DNA of 64,000 bases from Punica granatum. Taxonomy: Eukaryota > Streptophyta > Magnoliopsida > Myrtales > Lythraceae. The stretch is from positions 41,861,538-41,925,537 of the forward strand of contig NC_045127.1 of assembly GCF_007655135.1 (NCBI RefSeq), in the 5' to 3' direction. The translations under genes and the position numbers were made by a program. A model generated the notes under the pieces. That model was not told the origin of the DNA. It worked only from the letters and a program-made list of their open reading frames with translations, and ran no database searches. Positions 60,761 to 64,000 of this stretch are shown here, one piece after another (within the stretch, counting starts at the first letter, position 1; each line of letters begins with the position of its first letter).

Positions 60761-62927
60761 GTGTTGCTGCTTAGGCGAAAATCTTTCAGTGTCGAGCGGG
60801 AGGAAGTACTTGACGATCGATGGGTCTAGCCTTGGCATGTCGGAAAATAGGACTAGGCAAAGACCTCTCGATACTCTTTTAGGAAATCAATCATCCTGGC
60901 TTGTTATGTAGGGTCGAGGCCTATCTCGATTTTCAAGGTGCGGGGTTCCTCTTCTGTGTCGGCGTTGATTTCCTCAATGGGCTCGATAGGCGTGAGTTGG
61001 TGATCTTCGAGTTGGTGCAGAATATCCTCGGTCTCATGGATATGACCGTTCTCGTCAAGTCCTTCCAAGAAGTATATGGGTCAGGACTTTCCAAAATATT
61101 GCTCGAGTGGGTTCGAATCGTCGTATCGATTGTTTGGACCCAAGTAGAGCTTGGAAATGAAAGTGATTCGTTTCAGAATGCGAAAGTGCTTAGAGAAAGT
61201 AACGGAGAAAGAGAGTATATACTCAAGAATTCAGAAGGAATGTGAAGGGATTTCATTAAGAATGGGCTTGTGCCATAGCAAAAGATCCATATTCCGTCGT
61301 GTGGCTTACAACTTTGCCAACATGCGAGGAAACATCATTTATACATAGACAGCCTTACACATCAGCAACCCCGGCCGAATAGAGCGGGATAAAGATCCAG
61401 TTGGTTAGCGCCTCGCTGTCTTGCGCTAGGCGGACGTGGACACCCAAGAGAATCTCCTCGGCGATGGCGTTGATGCATGACAGAGCAACAAAAGAGTGGT
61501 CCTTAGCCGAAGAGGGGCCATTAAGAGTGTCTCCGATGATGTGAGGCGGGCCGAGGAAGAAGTAAGTGAGATGGGGAACCTGGGTGCCCAGTCAATCTTC
61601 CTGTAATACGCGGCGAGCTTGTGAAGGCACCGATTGTTGCGAACCTTGATGATCTCGTGGCAGGAGAGGCGAAGACCCACTCCCCTCCTATTCTTGTACT
61701 TCTCCACTTTGATTAGGTGGAGGATGCCATGGCCATGTGCCCGGAACCCAATCCTATGGAAGTAGTTGTGCCGGAAGAGGACCTTCTTTACCATGCGATC
61801 GGCTCGAGAAGGATCGACTTCTCCTTAGTGCCGAATAAGTGAGATAGTTTCAAAGGAATGAAAGTGGAGGTTTCGATCGTCTCCAATGCTGATATAAGGG
61901 ACTCCCGTCTCTTTGTAGATCGCGTAATCTTTATCGCTGTTGAGAGGGACGAGGTTCTTTCGACAAAGAACTTTACTTTATGGTGCAGATTGGAAGGGAT
62001 TGCACCGACAGAATGGATCCACGGTCTCCGAAGCAAAATGCTGAATGCGTTGGGAATATCGAGGACCTAGAAAGTGATATTGAATGAGCATAAACCAATT
62101 TGGACGAAGAGTTCAATCTCCCCATTCACCTCCCGTCGAAGGCTCGGGTGGCAGTTTTGCTCGGGCGAATGCAGTTTAGGTCGATGCTCATTTGCTTAAG
62201 GGTCGATGTGGGGCACATGTTGAGCATCGAGCTGTTGTTGATCATCACCGGGTCCACCATGAACTTGTTGCACCTTGCACACAATGGTTAGTGCATGGGA
62301 ATGTTTATGCCCCTCTGATGGAAGTTCGTCGTCTGAGAAGGAGATGTAATTCGAGAAGATTGAGCCCACAGTCTCCTCAATCTTGTTCGGGGCGGTCTCC
62401 ATGGGGATTTGGGTTGCAGTATGTACATTCAAGAGAGCTTCTCGGTGGGGCTTAGAGCTTAAAAGGAGGGCGATGAGTGAAATGTGGGTCGAAGACTTGA
62501 CCATTTGCTCTATGACCTTGTACTAACTCGCCTTTATGACCTTCATGAAGGCCTCGAGTTCTTCATCGACCGCCTTTTTCTTTGGGATCGTCAGGACGGT
62601 TTCGGGCACGATGGTAGATGACTTCCCTTTGCTTCCGGCCTCGGGATTCTCATAGACGCGGCCCGAACAAGTCTCGCCAAACACGTCCATTTGCTCCACG
62701 AGGCCTTCGATGCTGGCATTGTAAGTCTAGGGGACTTTGCTATTCTGGTACTAGACCCAGGGCGACGTCTGGATGATGATATGGGCTGGTGAGTTAGCAG
62801 CTCCTAGAGCAGCATAGGAGATCTTTATTGTGATGTAGTTGATGATGAAGGGGGCCGACTTTTGCTCCTTGGTCTCGTCCTTGCCCAAAGAGCAGATGCT
62901 AATCATGTTGATGGTCGGTCTCAAGCT
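60761..62927 (-). pseudogene. Gypsy protease region and RT linker remnant
   Basis: Broken frames at 61426-61794, 61788-62036 and 62196-62504 carry phrases I associate with the Tat-type protease-RT linker (RRPWIHSVGAIPSNLHHKVKF is split here as RPWIHSVGAIPSNLHHKV; EETVGSIFSNYISFSDDELP). Stops and frameshifts separate them. It is assigned by order and phrase similarity. Confidence 0.6.
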
Positions 62928-64000
62928 CTACGCGTGGTCGGGGAGGGGATTGGCTAGGATGTTCAGTGGCTTGACCACGTTAAAGGTAAGTTCTCGCTTG
63001 TCAATCATCTGTTGGACCTTATCCTGTAGTTTCCAGTAATTATCGATGGTGTGCCTCGGTGCACCTCGATGGTACTCGCAATGGACCCTACGGTTTTGAG
63101 CCACTGGGTTAAAGTTTGGGCCGGGGGCCTCACGGGCGATCCTCCCAGCTGCCACGAGCTACCAATAAATCTGGGAGAGAGAGATTGGTAGGGGTGTATA
63201 CTGCTTGTGAGGCCTTTAAGATTGTTGGGCCGAGGCCCGCTGGGCTGGCTAAAGAGCTCTTATAGCCAAGGGTCTGTTTGGGGAAGTTTGAGGATGAGCT
63301 GGAGTACAAGGAGGGGCATACAGTTGCGGGGCTTGTGACGAAAGATAGGCCGGTTGAGCTGAGTAATAACCAGCTGGGTCGGATGGTGTTGCTGTTAGTA
63401 TTGCGGAGGAGCATGAGCATATGCACGATAGACCAGTGACGAAGGCATGAAATTTAAAGCCTATTGTTGGGGGCTCGGGTATCCAAAGTTGACGATATTA
63501 ACGATGGTGTCTTTGCCATTTTATGGCTGGTGGAGGATGTCGCAATAGAAGCCTTTTCAGAGGATTCTCCCTCCCTCTTCTTGGCCTAGCCCTCGATCAT
63601 CCTAAACTTGATGCCAAGATTGACTTTCTTGCCTGCCATGATCATCTCGGAGAAGGAAGACGTGTCGGCCAAGAGATATGAGTAGTACATGCCTTTGAGG
63701 GTCTCGTGAAACATCTAAATCTGTTGGGCTTCGTTTATTAGGGGAAAGTGCTTGACAGCCTAGGCGCGCCAACTGGTGGCTTAGGCCTTGAACATCTGTC
63801 CCTCGGCCATCTTCATGGTGCTTAGCTTGAGGAAGGACATAGTTGTTTTTGTATTGTACTGGTACTGATCGATGAACCTTCTAGAAATCTCAGTCAATGT
63901 GGGAATGTTCGTGGCCTTAAAGGACTTGAATCAGTTGAGCGCTGGCATCATTAAGCTCTCTTGGAAGGTATGGATCACGAATTGCTCTTAGTCCCAATAC
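62928..64000 (-). pseudogene. Gypsy gag remnant (continues past the window)
   Basis: At 62928-63155 the minus-strand frame contains a gag C-terminal phrase with HCEYHRGAPRHTIDNYWKL and NPLPDHA. From 63540 to 64000 a retrotransposon gag domain is recognisable in pieces (LTEISRRFIDQYQYN, TMSFLKLSTMKMAEG, EMIMAGKKVNLGIKF), with stops between them. Between them is low-complexity Pro/Tyr-rich linker sequence. Confidence 0.7.

Larger units (their letters stand above)
57191..64000 (-). mobile_element. Degenerate Ty3/gypsy element (Tat/Ogre-like), running off the right edge
   Basis: Read from right to left, fragments occur in the order gag, protease region, reverse transcriptase, RNase H, integrase, which is the gypsy order. 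Many frameshifts and stops break the frame. The gag end phrase NPLPDH and the dual gag/protease linker style are what I know from the Tat/Ogre group. The integrase is interrupted by a MITE (58041-58644). LTRs are not identified; the 5' LTR lies outside the window. Confidence 0.8.

Overview
The window is nuclear DNA from a flowering plant, probably a core eudicot. Genes have short exons with GT/AG introns, the spacers are AT-rich, plant-only protein families are present (type I MADS-box, DUF248/PMT methyltransferase, ZFWD), and the mobile DNA is a typical plant mix of Ty3/gypsy elements, TRIMs, solo LTRs and MITEs. I cannot name the species. There is no prokaryotic-style operon, CRISPR array or viral genome, and I see no convincing new multi-gene system. 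What stands out is genome evolution that can be read base by base.

Region 1-7.3 kb: the 3' end of an unrecognised plus-strand gene (last exons 60-1343) is followed by a complete four-exon lipoate-protein-ligase-A-like gene (4235-5633). The ligase gene lies between two direct copies of a ~1.2 kb segment (843-2039 and 6084-7258). The second copy carries a broken duplicate of the first gene's last exons. A ~400 bp piece of the ligase gene (end of exon 1 plus intron 1) is also duplicated upstream.

Region 7.6-28.8 kb: a tandem segmental duplication. Unit A (7569-19182) and unit B (19183-26865) each hold a short TIR element, a type I (M-alpha, AGL62-like) MADS gene on the plus strand, and the 3' part of a minus-strand PMT20/21 (ERD3)-like methyltransferase. 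Unit B keeps an intact MADS gene (23635-24546) and joins the complete seven-exon PMT gene (25780-28785). In unit A the MADS gene has two +1 shifts in C runs and the PMT copy is truncated and broken. After duplication, unit A received a 5.66 kb LTR element (12352-18007) that itself holds a nested, deleted gypsy element (14930-17619). Unit B received a 1,679 bp solo LTR (19511-21189). Each insertion has its empty site preserved in the other unit.

Region 28.8-42.9 kb: the PMT leader and promoter, then ~12 kb of AT-rich spacer with small elements (hAT-type MITE, SINE-like unit, TIR elements, one diverged TRIM).

Region 42.9-48.5 kb: a conserved plant protein of unknown function with hydrophobic C-terminal segments (43780-45083, plus), then a convergent ZFWD-type CCCH/WD40 gene (45861-48125, minus). 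The ZFWD gene carries an in-frame stop and has lost one zinc ligand, so it is probably decaying.

Region 48.5-64 kb: repeat-rich DNA. It contains an unassigned block, a TRIM array of three 149-bp LTRs (52490-53368) set in a purine-rich tract, a 44-bp minisatellite, and a degenerate minus-strand gypsy element running off the right edge. The gypsy integrase is split by a 604 bp hAT-type MITE with a perfect 8-bp target duplication.
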